Source: Novosphingobium sp. | Lineage (GTDB): Bacteria; Pseudomonadota; Alphaproteobacteria; Sphingomonadales; Sphingomonadaceae | Length of the DNA: 64,000 bases | Direction: 5' to 3' | NCBI GenBank assembly: GCA_024236215.1 | Contig: JACKKX010000003.1 | Coordinates: 124,001-188,000 of the forward strand | Shown here: one piece after another, positions 9,012-17,191 of the stretch | How the letters are laid out: the number at the start of each line of letters is the position of its first letter | How positions within the stretch are numbered: position 1 is the stretch's first letter | Program-made: the position numbers and the translations under genes | The notes under the pieces: model-generated | Told to the model about the DNA's origin: nothing | Seen by the model: only the letters and a program-made list of their open reading frames with translations | The model's database searches: none

Positions 9012-9496
9012 TACCCGCTGCCAAACTCCGTTACGCCCGCCTGCTCGCGCTGGCCGTGCCCGCTGCGTTGCTGGGCGGGGCCTATCTCGGCCAATACGGC
9101 TTCGGACTCTACCCGTGCGAGATGTGCTGGTGGCAGCGCTATCCCCATTTCGCCGCGCTGGGTTTCGCCGCCTTGGCCTATGTGGTGCCTGCGCGGTCGC
9201 GAAACCTTGTTGCACTGGCCGCAATGAGCATCATCGCTTCCGGGCTGATCGGAGCCTACCACGCCGGGGTTGAATACCACTGGTGGCAGGGGCTGACTGC
9301 CTGCACTGCGCCGGCCGCGCCAGACGCGGGAGGCAGTGCTCTCGATGCAATTCTCAATGCTCCGCTTGTGCGCTGCGATCAGGTGCAGTGGCAATTGTTC
9401 GGCATAAGCCTGGCGGGATACAATTTCCTCATTTCGCTCGGGGCGGGGCTGGTGATATTCCGGTTGCTTGCCGATGGCGAAAGGGCAGGGGGATGA
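9008..9496 (+). CDS. dsbB: Disulfide bond formation protein B
   Basis: 162-residue inner membrane protein with four predicted helices that passes electrons from DsbA to quinones. The first redox pair is in YPCEMCWWQRYPH and the second pair is the cysteines of LTACTAP and VRCDQ in the second periplasmic loop. The GTG start at 9008 overlaps the ctpA stop, and the coq7 ATG overlaps its own stop, so ctpA-dsbB-coq7 look like one operon. Confidence 0.93.
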   Translation: MIPAAKLRYARLLALAVPAALLGGAYLGQYGFGLYPCEMCWWQRYPHFAALGFAALAYVVPARSRNLVALAAMSIIASGLIGAYHAGVEYHWWQGLTACTAPAAPDAGGSALDAILNAPLVRCDQVQWQLFGISLAGYNFLISLGAGLVIFRLLADGERAGG

Positions 9497-10008
9497 GCGA
9501 GCAGCGCACCCGGCGCATGCTGCGGGTCGATCAGGCCGGTGAGTATGGCGCGACCCGGATCTACGCCGGGCAACTGGCGGTGATGGGCAACCGGTCCGAA
9601 CTGGCGGGCGAGATTCGCCATATGGCCGATCAGGAGGCGGACCACCTTGCCCGGTTCGATGCCTTGGTTTCCGCGCGCGGTGTGCGCCCAACCGCGCTGC
9701 AACCCTTGTGGCACGTTGCCGGATTCGCCCTTGGCGCGGCCACCGCGCTGATCGGTCCGAAAGCGGCGATGGCCTGTACCGCCGCGGTAGAGGAGGAGAT
9801 CGACCGTCACTATTCCGCCCAGCTCGATGAACTGGGCAACGACGATCCCGAACTCGCCGCGACGATTCGCGAATTCCGCGAGGATGAGCGCGATCACCGT
9901 GACACTGCACTGGCGCACGGCGCGGAGCAGGCTCCGGCCTATCCCGTGCTCGCCGGGGCGATCCGGCTGGGTTGCCGACTGGCCATCCGCCTGGCGGAGC
10001 GAATTTGA
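9493..10008 (+). CDS. coq7: Demethoxyubiquinone hydroxylase family protein (COQ7/UbiM-independent type)
   Basis: 171-residue di-iron monooxygenase that hydroxylates demethoxyubiquinone late in ubiquinone synthesis, at the inner membrane. The iron ligands are visible as two half-sites: HAGEYGA-like DQAGEYGATRIYAGQ with DQEADHLARF, and VEEEIDRHY with EDERDHRD. Start ATG 9493 overlaps the dsbB stop (ATGA). Length is normal for bacterial COQ7. Confidence 0.94.
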   Translation: MSEQRTRRMLRVDQAGEYGATRIYAGQLAVMGNRSELAGEIRHMADQEADHLARFDALVSARGVRPTALQPLWHVAGFALGAATALIGPKAAMACTAAVEEEIDRHYSAQLDELGNDDPELAATIREFREDERDHRDTALAHGAEQAPAYPVLAGAIRLGCRLAIRLAERI

Positions 10009-10089
10009 TCCGCGCCAAGGCGGAACCATACTTCAGCTGTCATTCAGGCGCCGAGCGGCCTATACTGGTGCCGAACCTTGGAGTTTACG

Positions 10090-10677
10090 ATGCGTAACAG
10101 CTGCCTTGCCTTCGCCGCGCTTGCCGCCACCCTTGCTCTTGCCAGTCCAGCGGCGGCGCAGGACGCGCCCGCCGCGCCCGAGCCCAAGGTCAACATGCTG
10201 ATTATCTTCGGCGATGACAAATGCCCCGAATCGACCGACGACGTGATCAACGTCTGCGCGATCAAGGTTGAGGCAGAGCGCTATCGCATTCCCAAGGAGC
10301 TGCGCGAAAGCTCCTCACCCGCGAACGAAGCCTGGAACAACAAGGTGCTGGCCTATCAGACGGTTGGCGCCAGCGGTACCAATTCGTGCTCGCCCACCGG
10401 CGCGGGCGGCTGGACCGGTTGTTCGGCGCAGCTGATCAATGCTGCCTATGCGGAAAAGAAGAATTCCTCGGACGTCAAATTCGGCGAACTGATTGCCGCC
10501 GAACGCGAAAAGCGGCTCTCGACAATCGATGCCGATGCCGCGGCCACCCAGGCCCGGGTCGAGCAGGCCGAAAAGGAACATGAAGCCCGCCAGCGCGCGC
10601 TTGAGGAAGAGCAGCAAAAGGCCGAAGCCGATGCAGTGGTGCCGGCCGAGCTCAACGCCGCGCCGCCCAAGAACTGA
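10090..10677 (+). CDS. Conserved exported protein of unknown function, coiled-coil tail
   Basis: 195-residue protein with a signal peptide cut after ASPAAAQ (about residue 27). The middle holds a motif I associate with sphingomonad secreted proteins of unknown role: a CP..s..D.I.VCA...E.eRYRIPKELR stretch (residues 40-75), with four cysteines in all in the mature part. The C-terminal 70 residues are a charged Glu/Gln/Ala coiled coil. GGAG sits 6-7 bases before ATG 10090. It lies just upstream of the autotransporter-like gene, but a 240-base gap and no sequence link show they work together. I do not assign a function. Confidence 0.8.
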   Translation: MRNSCLAFAALAATLALASPAAAQDAPAAPEPKVNMLIIFGDDKCPESTDDVINVCAIKVEAERYRIPKELRESSSPANEAWNNKVLAYQTVGASGTNSCSPTGAGGWTGCSAQLINAAYAEKKNSSDVKFGELIAAEREKRLSTIDADAAATQARVEQAEKEHEARQRALEEEQQKAEADAVVPAELNAAPPKN

Positions 10678-10916
10678 TTGGCGTCAGGGGAGCGGTTGGC
10701 GCGCCGCCCAGGGCGAAGCCGGGGCTGCACCCTTCACTGTGGCACGATTGCAACCATGGCCAAGTAGCGCAACTCCCTTGCGCATCTGGCGGATTTGCTC
10801 TTTTCTTTCCTGTCTGAACGTGTATGCAGTGGCACCAATGTGGAAACCGGATGTTAAACAACGGGCGCGCATTCGCCACCTTTGAGTTCAAACCACTTTG
10901 TTGATGAGGGGTACCT
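10678..10916. other. Intergenic region before the autotransporter-like gene
   Basis: 239 bases without a gene. It ends in GAGGGG 6-7 bases before ATG 10917, a strong ribosome binding site. The T-rich stretch ttgctcttttctttcctgtctg (about 10795-10816) stands out in this GC-rich genome and likely lies near the promoter, but I cannot place -35 and -10 boxes with confidence. Confidence 0.5.
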
Positions 10917-13262
10917 ATGACTACCAAGCACAAGCTGACACTGCTCGCCGGCACGGCGATCGCGCTCGCCGCGACTCCGGTCCTTGCCCAAACCGTGACC
11001 ACCGCCCAGCCTGACGGCGGTATTTATACCGAAAGCGGGTTCATTTCGGACGGCTCGACGCCGACGATCACCAACAGCAACGTTGTCCCGGGCGTCAGCT
11101 ATGATTCGACCAACGTCCAGACCGGCAGCGAAACCTTTTCGGATTGGTTGAACACCGATGTCGCCGGCGGCGTGCAGGTTTGGGGCACGGCCAGCGGCTA
11201 TTACGATTCGACCGAAACCACCGTTACCCATGTTGACCTGGTGGTTCCGGCCAACACCGTCACCGATCCGTCGACCTACAACAACACCGGCGGCACCGCC
11301 GGCTACATCAACGTGCACGGCAGCAACTCGACCGGCACCGCGATCACCAGCACCAACATTTCGACCGACAGCACCTCGGCAGTTGGCAATATGGTCAACC
11401 TGACCCAGACCGTGTCGTCGATCGACACCACCGGGATCACCTACGCCACCTATGCCGGCACCGCCGAGTATGTGGTTGTCGATCCCAACAATGGTGCGAA
11501 CAACTATTTCGACGTCAACTTCGACACCACCCCGACTTCGGGCACGACGCTCAACCAGAGCGGCCTGACCACCACCGGCGTGGTTGACACCCCGGTCGTC
11601 CAGAACAGCAACGGTTCGCTGCTGCTGCAGGGCAATGGTCCGAGCTACGTGCAGGTCAACAGCGACAGCGTCGTGATCCACGGCGGCACCAGCTCGACCA
11701 CCGGCACCTATGACAATGCCGGTTTCCACGTGGTTGACACCACCAACGGCCTGACCTTCGATGTCGACAATGCCGGCAATGGATATTTCCAGGGCAACGT
11801 CAACGCGGTTGACGGCAACTTCTCGGGCAATGTCAACGCGGTTGACGGCAACTTCTCGGGCAACGTCAGCGTCGTTGGTAACCTCGGCGTCAACGGCTAT
11901 ACGAGCCTGAATGGCGGCGCGACCATCAACAACGGCCTGATCGTCAACGGTGGTTCGGTGCTGAATGGTGGAACGACCATGAACGGCGGCGCCACCGTCA
12001 ACGGCCTGCTGACCGCCAACAACGGTCTGGCTGTTACCGGCGGTACCACCACCGACACGCTGAACGTCACCGGCGCGGCCACCGTCGGCGGTCTGCTCAC
12101 CACCAATGGCATCAGCAACACCGGCAACATCACGAACTCGGGCAACATCACCACCGGTTCGCTGAACGTTACCGGCGCCACCGTGACCAATGGCATCACC
12201 AACACCGGCAACATCGCCACCACCACGCTGACCACCACCGGCAATGCCACCGTGGGCGGCAACCTGGGCGTTACCGGCACCACCACGCTGACCGGTCTGC
12301 TCACTGCCAACGGCGGAATTGTCACCAACGGTGCCAATATCAACGCTGGTGCTGGCTCGGTTACGGCGGCGACGGGTAACCTCACCACCGTCAACTCGAC
12401 CACCATCAACAACGCTGGCGGCCTCACCACCAACACCCTCGCGGTGAATGCTGGTGCAACCGTTGGTGGCAATCTGGCGGTGACCGGCACCACCACGATG
12501 ACTGGTCTTCTCACCGCCAATGGCGGCGTGAACACCACCACCGTGAATGCCACCACCGGCAATATCACAACGGTGAACTCGACCACGCTCAACAACACCG
12601 GCAATGCTACCATCGGTGGCAACACCTCGGTTGGCGGTAACCTCGCGGTGACCGGCGCAACCACGCTGACCGGCGCTCTCACTGCCAACGGCGGTGTCAG
12701 CACCACCAACCTCGTCACCTCGGGTACCGCCACTGTCGGCACCAACCTGACCGTGATGGGCACCACCGATGTGCGTGGCGCCATCTTCAACGGCGGCACT
12801 GCCAACGGCGGCGCGGTCTACGTGAACGATGCGCTCACCGTCACCGGCAACGTTGGGGTCGGCACGGTCGTGATCAACAGCAGCACCAACAAGATCTCCG
12901 GTCTTGCCAATGCCACGCTGTCCTCGTCCTCGACCGAAGCGGTTACCGGGCAGCAGCTGTTCGCCACCAACACCGCCCTTGCCACGCTCGATGCGCGTGA
13001 GGCTGCTCACTACAGCCTGCTCAACCATCGCGCCGACAAGGCCTATCAGGGTGTTGCGATGGGCTTCGCGATGAACGCGGCTCCGCTCAACCTCGATGAC
13101 GGCGAAGGCGGCATCTCGGCTGGCGTCGGCGTGTTCGAAGGCCAGTGGGGCGGCGCGATCAAGGCGCAGTTCGTCACCGAAAGCGGCTTCGGCATCGGTG
13201 CCAACCTCGGCTTCTCTGAAGACGCGGTCGGCGGCGGCGTGGGCGCCAGCATCAAGTTCTGA
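10917..13262 (+). CDS. Trimeric-autotransporter-like surface protein with repeat passenger and YadA-type anchor
   Basis: 781-residue exported protein. Residues 1-25 are a signal peptide ending PVLAQ. Residues 26-290 are Thr/Asn/Ser/Gly-rich. From about 290 to 650 there is a beta-repeat passenger: NVNAVDGNFSG twice in perfect copies, then many TGNxTTxxLxVTG and VGGNLxVTGTTTLTGLLTANGG units. Residues 658-690 match a YadA neck (NKISGLANATLSSSSTEAVTGQQLF), and 700-781 look like the four-strand YadA anchor (HRADKAYQGVAMGFAMN to a final Phe). That predicts a trimeric adhesin on the outer membrane. Unusually there is almost no coiled-coil stalk. Codon use here is rich in ACC, AAC and GGC. A terminator follows. 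Confidence 0.82.
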   Translation: MTTKHKLTLLAGTAIALAATPVLAQTVTTAQPDGGIYTESGFISDGSTPTITNSNVVPGVSYDSTNVQTGSETFSDWLNTDVAGGVQVWGTASGYYDSTETTVTHVDLVVPANTVTDPSTYNNTGGTAGYINVHGSNSTGTAITSTNISTDSTSAVGNMVNLTQTVSSIDTTGITYATYAGTAEYVVVDPNNGANNYFDVNFDTTPTSGTTLNQSGLTTTGVVDTPVVQNSNGSLLLQGNGPSYVQVNSDSVVIHGGTSSTTGTYDNAGFHVVDTTNGLTFDVDNAGNGYFQGNVNAVDGNFSGNVNAVDGNFSGNVSVVGNLGVNGYTSLNGGATINNGLIVNGGSVLNGGTTMNGGATVNGLLTANNGLAVTGGTTTDTLNVTGAATVGGLLTTNGISNTGNITNSGNITTGSLNVTGATVTNGITNTGNIATTTLTTTGNATVGGNLGVTGTTTLTGLLTANGGIVTNGANINAGAGSVTAATGNLTTVNSTTINNAGGLTTNTLAVNAGATVGGNLAVTGTTTMTGLLTANGGVNTTTVNATTGNITTVNSTTLNNTGNATIGGNTSVGGNLAVTGATTLTGALTANGGVSTTNLVTSGTATVGTNLTVMGTTDVRGAIFNGGTANGGAVYVNDALTVTGNVGVGTVVINSSTNKISGLANATLSSSSTEAVTGQQLFATNTALATLDAREAAHYSLLNHRADKAYQGVAMGFAMNAAPLNLDDGEGGISAGVGVFEGQWGGAIKAQFVTESGFGIGANLGFSEDAVGGGVGASIKF
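11799..11864 (+). repeat. 33-bp tandem repeat inside the autotransporter-like gene
   Basis: Two adjacent 33-base copies start at 11799 and 11832 and encode VNAVDGNFSGN twice; they differ by at most one or two bases. A third copy begins after 11864 (GTCAGCGTC) but diverges. Because 33 is a multiple of 3, copy number change would keep the frame. Confidence 0.85.
12252..12705 (+). repeat. Dispersed degenerate repeats in the passenger
   Basis: Three long related units start near 12252, 12462 and 12630, each encoding VGGNLxVTGTTTLTGLLTANGG with small changes. Between them are shorter TTGN and TVNSTT units. The spacing is uneven (about 210 and 168 bases), so this is a diverged repeat family and not a strict tandem array. 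Confidence 0.7.
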
Positions 13263-13287
13263 TCCAGAACTCGATCGAACCAAAAAG

Positions 13288-13319
13288 AATCGGGCCGCAG
13301 CAATGCGGCCCGATTTCTT
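13288..13319 (+). terminator. Rho-independent terminator after the autotransporter-like gene
   Basis: A perfect 12-bp stem, AATCGGGCCGCA at 13288-13299 and TGCGGCCCGATT at 13304-13315, with a GCAA loop and a T-rich tail (TTCTTATT). Confidence 0.92.
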
Positions 13320-13522
13320 ATTGCGCTGCGAAGGGAGCACCCGTCGAACGCGGTACAGGCGCCCGGATATGGCAAACCCTATCGACAGGCTTGACGCGCC
13401 TGGTCCGGGATGAAACCCTGTTTTGCGCTCAGCTTCGGTTCAGCACGCGCAGCAGATAGGCCGATCCAATCGATGTCGTGGTCCGCGCATCGCGAGAAAT
13501 GAAGACAGGAACCCGATAACCA

Positions 13523-13924
13523 ATGAAGCGCATCACACTTCGCAGTCGTCTGGCCATGTCCGCATTGGCCGCGTGCCTGCTTGTCCAGCCAGCCCATTCC
13601 GCCGGCTACGTGAACAATCGGGCGAACTGGCAGAGCCTCTCCGGCGAGGCCAAGATCGGCTATGCCCAGGCGATCAACGACAGCCTCAACTATGTTTTCG
13701 CCGATGACAGTCTTGCCGAGGCACTCGGCAAGCAAGGCCGGATCACCTGCCTTATCGCCAACAAGATCACCGCCGCACAGCTCGCCGACCGTATCAGCGA
13801 CACCTACAAGGACGATCGTTACGAAGCGCTAGCTCCATCAGCGGTATACATTATCCGCATGACCCAGGAGTGCCGCCAGTTTATCAACAAGGCGCGCATG
13901 GACTTCGGTCTTGCACCCCAATAA
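13523..13924 (+). CDS. Small exported protein, Rap1a/Tai-like layout
   Basis: 133-residue protein with a signal peptide (MKRITLRSRLAMSALAACLLVQPAHS). The mature part reads GYAQAINDSLNYVFADD, then RITCLIANKITAAQLADRISDTY, then TQECRQFINKARM. The order (G/A-rich helix, Cys, xT..QL...., final Cys) recalls Rap1a/Tai-type periplasmic immunity proteins, but I see this by eye only and no toxin is nearby. It follows the autotransporter-like gene after a terminator and 200 bases, so it has its own promoter. Function unknown. Confidence 0.75.
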   Translation: MKRITLRSRLAMSALAACLLVQPAHSAGYVNNRANWQSLSGEAKIGYAQAINDSLNYVFADDSLAEALGKQGRITCLIANKITAAQLADRISDTYKDDRYEALAPSAVYIIRMTQECRQFINKARMDFGLAPQ

Positions 13925-14005
13925 TCGATTGTCCCACAAATCCGGGCCACCAACGATCGCGCAATGCGATAAACGAAGTCCGCCATCACGAAGGTACCCT
14001 ATTCC

Positions 14006-14365
14006 ATGACCAAAACGATAGCGACCCTGCTTGTTGCCATTGCAATCGTCGCCCCGGCCGCCGCACAAGCCCAGAACCAGAACGCACAGCGCCCCGCTGC
14101 GACTCAGAACGCGCAGCGCCCTGCCGGGCAGGTTCAGCAGCAAATCACCACAATTCCGCAGGTATGCCGAATCCGTGAGCGCGATATCATCGCCCTCAAC
14201 GGCGTAATCGCAGAGCGCCGCAACGCGATGCAGCAGCAAACTGACCAGGCCAACCGGCAAGCGATCGTCCAGCAGCTCCAGGGCTACGTCAACGCGCTGA
14301 CCGAGGTCGAAAATTCCTGGGCCCGGATGGGCTGTGGGCCGATGCTTTACCCGCCCGCCAAGTGA
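14006..14365 (+). CDS. Small exported Gln-rich protein of unknown function
   Basis: 119-residue protein with a signal peptide (MTKTIATLLVAIAIVAPAAAQA), a low-complexity segment where NAQRPA occurs twice, and a helical Gln-rich C-terminal half with two cysteines (IPQVCRIRER and RMGCGPM). It lies 81 bases after the other small exported gene and converges on fabI. I do not recognise the family; a cell envelope role is inferred only from the signal peptide. Confidence 0.75.
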   Translation: MTKTIATLLVAIAIVAPAAAQAQNQNAQRPAATQNAQRPAGQVQQQITTIPQVCRIRERDIIALNGVIAERRNAMQQQTDQANRQAIVQQLQGYVNALTEVENSWARMGCGPMLYPPAK

Positions 14366-14372
14366 TCCCGAA

Positions 14373-14419
14373 GCACCCGATATGCCAGGACTGAGCTAGC
14401 TCAGTGCAATATCGGGTGC
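14373..14419. terminator. Nested dyad between the convergent small gene and fabI
   Basis: An outer 11-bp perfect inverted repeat (GCACCCGATAT at 14373-14383, ATATCGGGTGC at 14409-14419) encloses a perfect 16-bp palindrome ACTGAGCTAGCTCAGT at 14390-14405. The right part lies inside the fabI 3' end, including its stop. There is no T-run, so if it ends transcription it would do so from both sides by structure alone. Confidence 0.5.
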
Positions 14420-15199
14420 GTCCTCCTGCTTCATCCCGATCAGATGATAACCCGCATCGACATGGTGCACCTCGCCCGTGACACCCGAACTCAGGGATGA
14501 AAGGAAGTAGAGGGCAGACCCGCCGACATCCTCGATTGTCACGTTGCGGCGAAGCGGCGAATTCAACTCGTTCCACTTGAGAATATAGCGGAAATCACCA
14601 ATTCCGCTCGCCGCCAGGGTACGGATCGGCCCCGCCGAAATGGCATTGACCCGGATATTCGACGGACCGAGATCGTTGGCCAGATACTTGACGCTGGTTT
14701 CCAGAGCCGCCTTGGCTACGCCCATCACGTTATAGTGCGGAACAACCTTCTCCGCACCGTAATAGGACAGGGTCAGGATCGAGCCGCCATCAGGCATCAA
14801 GGCCATGGCCCGCTTGGTAACGGCGACCAGCGAATAGGCCGAGATGTTCATCGTCATCAGGAAATTGTCGAGACTGGTATCGTAATAGCGGCCGCGCAGT
14901 TCACTCTTGTCGGAAAAGCCGATTGCGTGGACCACGAAATCGATCGAAGGCCACCGCTCCGCCAGGACGGAGAAGGCAGCGTCGAGCGCCGCCATATCGC
15001 TCACGTCGCAATCGATCAGGAAATCGCTCCCCAGGCTCGCCGCGAGCGGCCTAACCCGCTTCTCCAGCGCTTCCCCCTGATAGGAAAAGGCAAGCTCGGC
15101 CCCCCCCTCGCGCAGCTTTTGGGCAATCCCCCAGGCCAGCGACTTGTCATTGGCGAGACCCATGATCAGCCCGCGCTTGCCTTGCATCAATTGATTCAT
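14396..15199 (-). CDS. fabI: Enoyl-[acyl-carrier-protein] reductase (NADH) FabI
   Basis: 267-residue short-chain dehydrogenase that makes the last reduction in each fatty acid elongation round. The N-terminal cofactor motif GLANDKSLAWGIA and the catalytic residues Tyr146, Tyr156 and Lys163 (SYYGAEKVVPHYNVMGVAK) match E. coli FabI numbering. It converges with the small exported gene; a YihY gene lies upstream, 18 bases away on the same strand. Confidence 0.97.
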   Translation of the reverse strand: MNQLMQGKRGLIMGLANDKSLAWGIAQKLREGGAELAFSYQGEALEKRVRPLAASLGSDFLIDCDVSDMAALDAAFSVLAERWPSIDFVVHAIGFSDKSELRGRYYDTSLDNFLMTMNISAYSLVAVTKRAMALMPDGGSILTLSYYGAEKVVPHYNVMGVAKAALETSVKYLANDLGPSNIRVNAISAGPIRTLAASGIGDFRYILKWNELNSPLRRNVTIEDVGGSALYFLSSLSSGVTGEVHHVDAGYHLIGMKQEDAPDIALS

Positions 15200-15217
15200 C
15201 TTGATCCCGTCGTCCCT

Positions 15218-16249
15218 TTACCGCCGGCTCGATCCGGTACCTGCCTTGCCGATCCGGCCTTCAGCCTCGCGTTCCTCGGGGCTCTCGGCCAAGGCGGCAT
15301 TGAGCTCGGCACCGATTACCATTCCTAAGCCCACCAGCCAGAAAAAGAAAAGCGAGATCATCACGCCCGCCAGGCTCCCGTAAGTGAGATCGTAGGTGAA
15401 AAAGCGCCGCAGCACCCCGGGAAGGGCGACGCTGACCGCCACCCACCACCCGGTCACCAGGAGCGCCCCGGGCCATTTCGGATAGGGATGGGCCCTGTAA
15501 GCCGTTGGAGTAAGCGTGAAAAAGAGCACGTACAGAGCCATGTAGATCACAGCGGCGGGGACAAAGCTCGACGTGAAAAGGGCACCGGCAAGAGAATCGA
15601 GCCGCGGGAACCAGGCCGCCACTACCTCCTGGGCAGCGCCAAGCGCCACCTGCGCCAGAAGTGCGAAAAGCAATGCCACCACGGCCCCGACCGTCACTCC
15701 CGAAGAAATCAGCCGATAGCGCCAGAACGCATAGGCCTCGCGCGTGCCATAGGCGCGGCGCAGGATGTCGCGGATCGTCTCGATCAGACTGCCCGCGGTC
15801 CAGAGTCCGACCAACCCGCCAGCCCAGAGAAGCCAGCCGCTGCGGGCAACGATCACATCCCGCGCTACCGGCTCCAAGGCATGCGCCGCAACCGGCGGCA
15901 GCGCGGCCAGAAAGGTATGGACGGATCCTTCCCGCTGGGCCTGCTCGCCCACCAAGCTGAACACCGCGCCAACGGTGACGAAAAAGGGAAACAGCGCAAG
16001 AATCGCCATGTAGGCCAGATTGCCAGCATGGATGAAACCGTCATGGTAAGCACCGGCCCAGATCCGCGCCAGCACCCGGAAGGGGCGCGAGCGCCAGAAA
16101 CGTCCGACCTTGCCGATATCGTGATCGTCGATCGCAGCTCCCCGCCCTTCGAGCCGGTGCAAGGCCCGCTTGCGCCGCGCCTCGGGCGAAAGATCGCGCA
16201 ACGTCAGTGGCGGCAGCGGACCATCGCTCTCCAGATCGCGCTCCAGCAC
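15218..16249 (-). CDS. YihY/virulence factor BrkB family membrane protein
   Basis: 343-residue inner membrane protein with about six helices between residues 70 and 325. Family landmarks include the first helix region HAGNLAYMAILALFPFFV, LWTAGSLIETIRDILRRAYG, and TYGSLAGVMISLFFFWLVGLGMVIGAELN. The basic 60-residue N-terminus is cytosolic. The family was once called ribonuclease BN in error; its role is unknown. fabI lies 18 bases downstream, so co-transcription is likely. Confidence 0.9.
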   Translation of the reverse strand: MLERDLESDGPLPPLTLRDLSPEARRKRALHRLEGRGAAIDDHDIGKVGRFWRSRPFRVLARIWAGAYHDGFIHAGNLAYMAILALFPFFVTVGAVFSLVGEQAQREGSVHTFLAALPPVAAHALEPVARDVIVARSGWLLWAGGLVGLWTAGSLIETIRDILRRAYGTREAYAFWRYRLISSGVTVGAVVALLFALLAQVALGAAQEVVAAWFPRLDSLAGALFTSSFVPAAVIYMALYVLFFTLTPTAYRAHPYPKWPGALLVTGWWVAVSVALPGVLRRFFTYDLTYGSLAGVMISLFFFWLVGLGMVIGAELNAALAESPEEREAEGRIGKAGTGSSRR

Positions 16250-16264
16250 CCCGGCGTCCTGCCC

Positions 16265-17191
16265 CTAGACGCCCATGCGCGAGCGCAGGTTGCGCGGATC
16301 GCGCCAGCCATCGAGGCGCCTCGTCAATTCCTCATCGCCTTCCGGAATCTGAACCTCGATCGTCACCAGCTGATCGCCCCGGCTCCCGTCCTTGCGGGAA
16401 AAACCCTTCCCCTTGAGCCGCAGCGTCTTGCCCGAGCTTGTCCCCGGGGCCACGGTCAGCATCACTGCGCCTTCCGCAGTGGGGACCTTGACCTTGGCTC
16501 CGCCCACCGCCTCATCGAGGCTGATCGGCAGATCCAGCCGCAAGTTGTCACCATCGCGGCGGAAAAACGCGTGTGGCTGGAACTGAATCGTCACCAGGGC
16601 ATCGCCCGCACCGCCCGGACCGGCCTCCCCCTTGCCCGAGAGGCGCATCTGAGTACCATCTTCCACGCCGACAGGCAGCTTGAGGTCGATCGTCTTGCCG
16701 TCAGCCAGGGTAATCCGCTGGGTTGCCAGCAAGGCGGCATCGGGAAGCGAGACCCCCAGCTTGTAGTGGACATTGCCGCCCTTGGGCGCGGCGCGCTGGC
16801 GCGTGGTTCCGCCGCCGAAACCACCTCGACCGCCGAACAGGCCTTCGAAGATATCGCCCAGGTCGATCCCTTCTCCGCCGCCGAAGCCCTCGAATCCGTC
16901 GGCACGAAACCCGCGCTGGTTGCCACCGCCGAAGCCGCCCGGCCCCCCGCCACCGAACCCCATCGTCGGGTTGCCGTCGATGTCGATCTCGCCGCGATCA
17001 AAACGGGCGCGCTTGTCCTTGTCCGAGAGCAGATCGTAGGCCCGCGTCACTTCCGAAAACCGCTCGGCGGCCTTGGGATTGTCGGCATTGCGATCTGGGT
17101 GCAGCTCCTTGGCCAGCTTGCGATAGGCGGACTTGATGTCCTTCTCACTCGCGCCGCGCGCCACGCCAAGGATCGAATAGGGATCGGCCAT
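16265..17191 (-). CDS. CbpA-type J-domain co-chaperone
   Basis: 308-residue DnaJ-like protein. The J domain covers residues 1-70 with HPD at 31-33, followed by a Gly/Phe-rich linker (residues 78-135) and two C-terminal client-binding beta domains (about 140-300). There is no zinc-finger (CxxCxGxG) region, so it is CbpA-like and not DnaJ proper. It should stimulate DnaK in the cytosol. It ends 15 bases before the YihY gene and starts divergently from pdxH. Confidence 0.92.
   Translation of the reverse strand: MADPYSILGVARGASEKDIKSAYRKLAKELHPDRNADNPKAAERFSEVTRAYDLLSDKDKRARFDRGEIDIDGNPTMGFGGGGPGGFGGGNQRGFRADGFEGFGGGEGIDLGDIFEGLFGGRGGFGGGTTRQRAAPKGGNVHYKLGVSLPDAALLATQRITLADGKTIDLKLPVGVEDGTQMRLSGKGEAGPGGAGDALVTIQFQPHAFFRRDGDNLRLDLPISLDEAVGGAKVKVPTAEGAVMLTVAPGTSSGKTLRLKGKGFSRKDGSRGDQLVTIEVQIPEGDEELTRRLDGWRDPRNLRSRMGV

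Noticed and set aside
10741-10756. TGGCACGATTGCA as a sigma-54 promoter
   Set aside because: The GG to GC spacing is 8 bases and not the strict 10 between the -24 and -12 elements, so it does not fit.
10854-13340. An 828-residue open frame on the minus strand across the autotransporter-like gene
   Set aside because: It is antisense to a gene with a signal peptide, anchor domain, RBS and terminator. Its own translation is low-complexity (Gly/Val/Asp/His), which follows from NNC/NNG codons on the other strand.
14396-14420. fabI read-through or frameshift at the palindrome
   Set aside because: fabI ends with a normal TAG at the expected family length.
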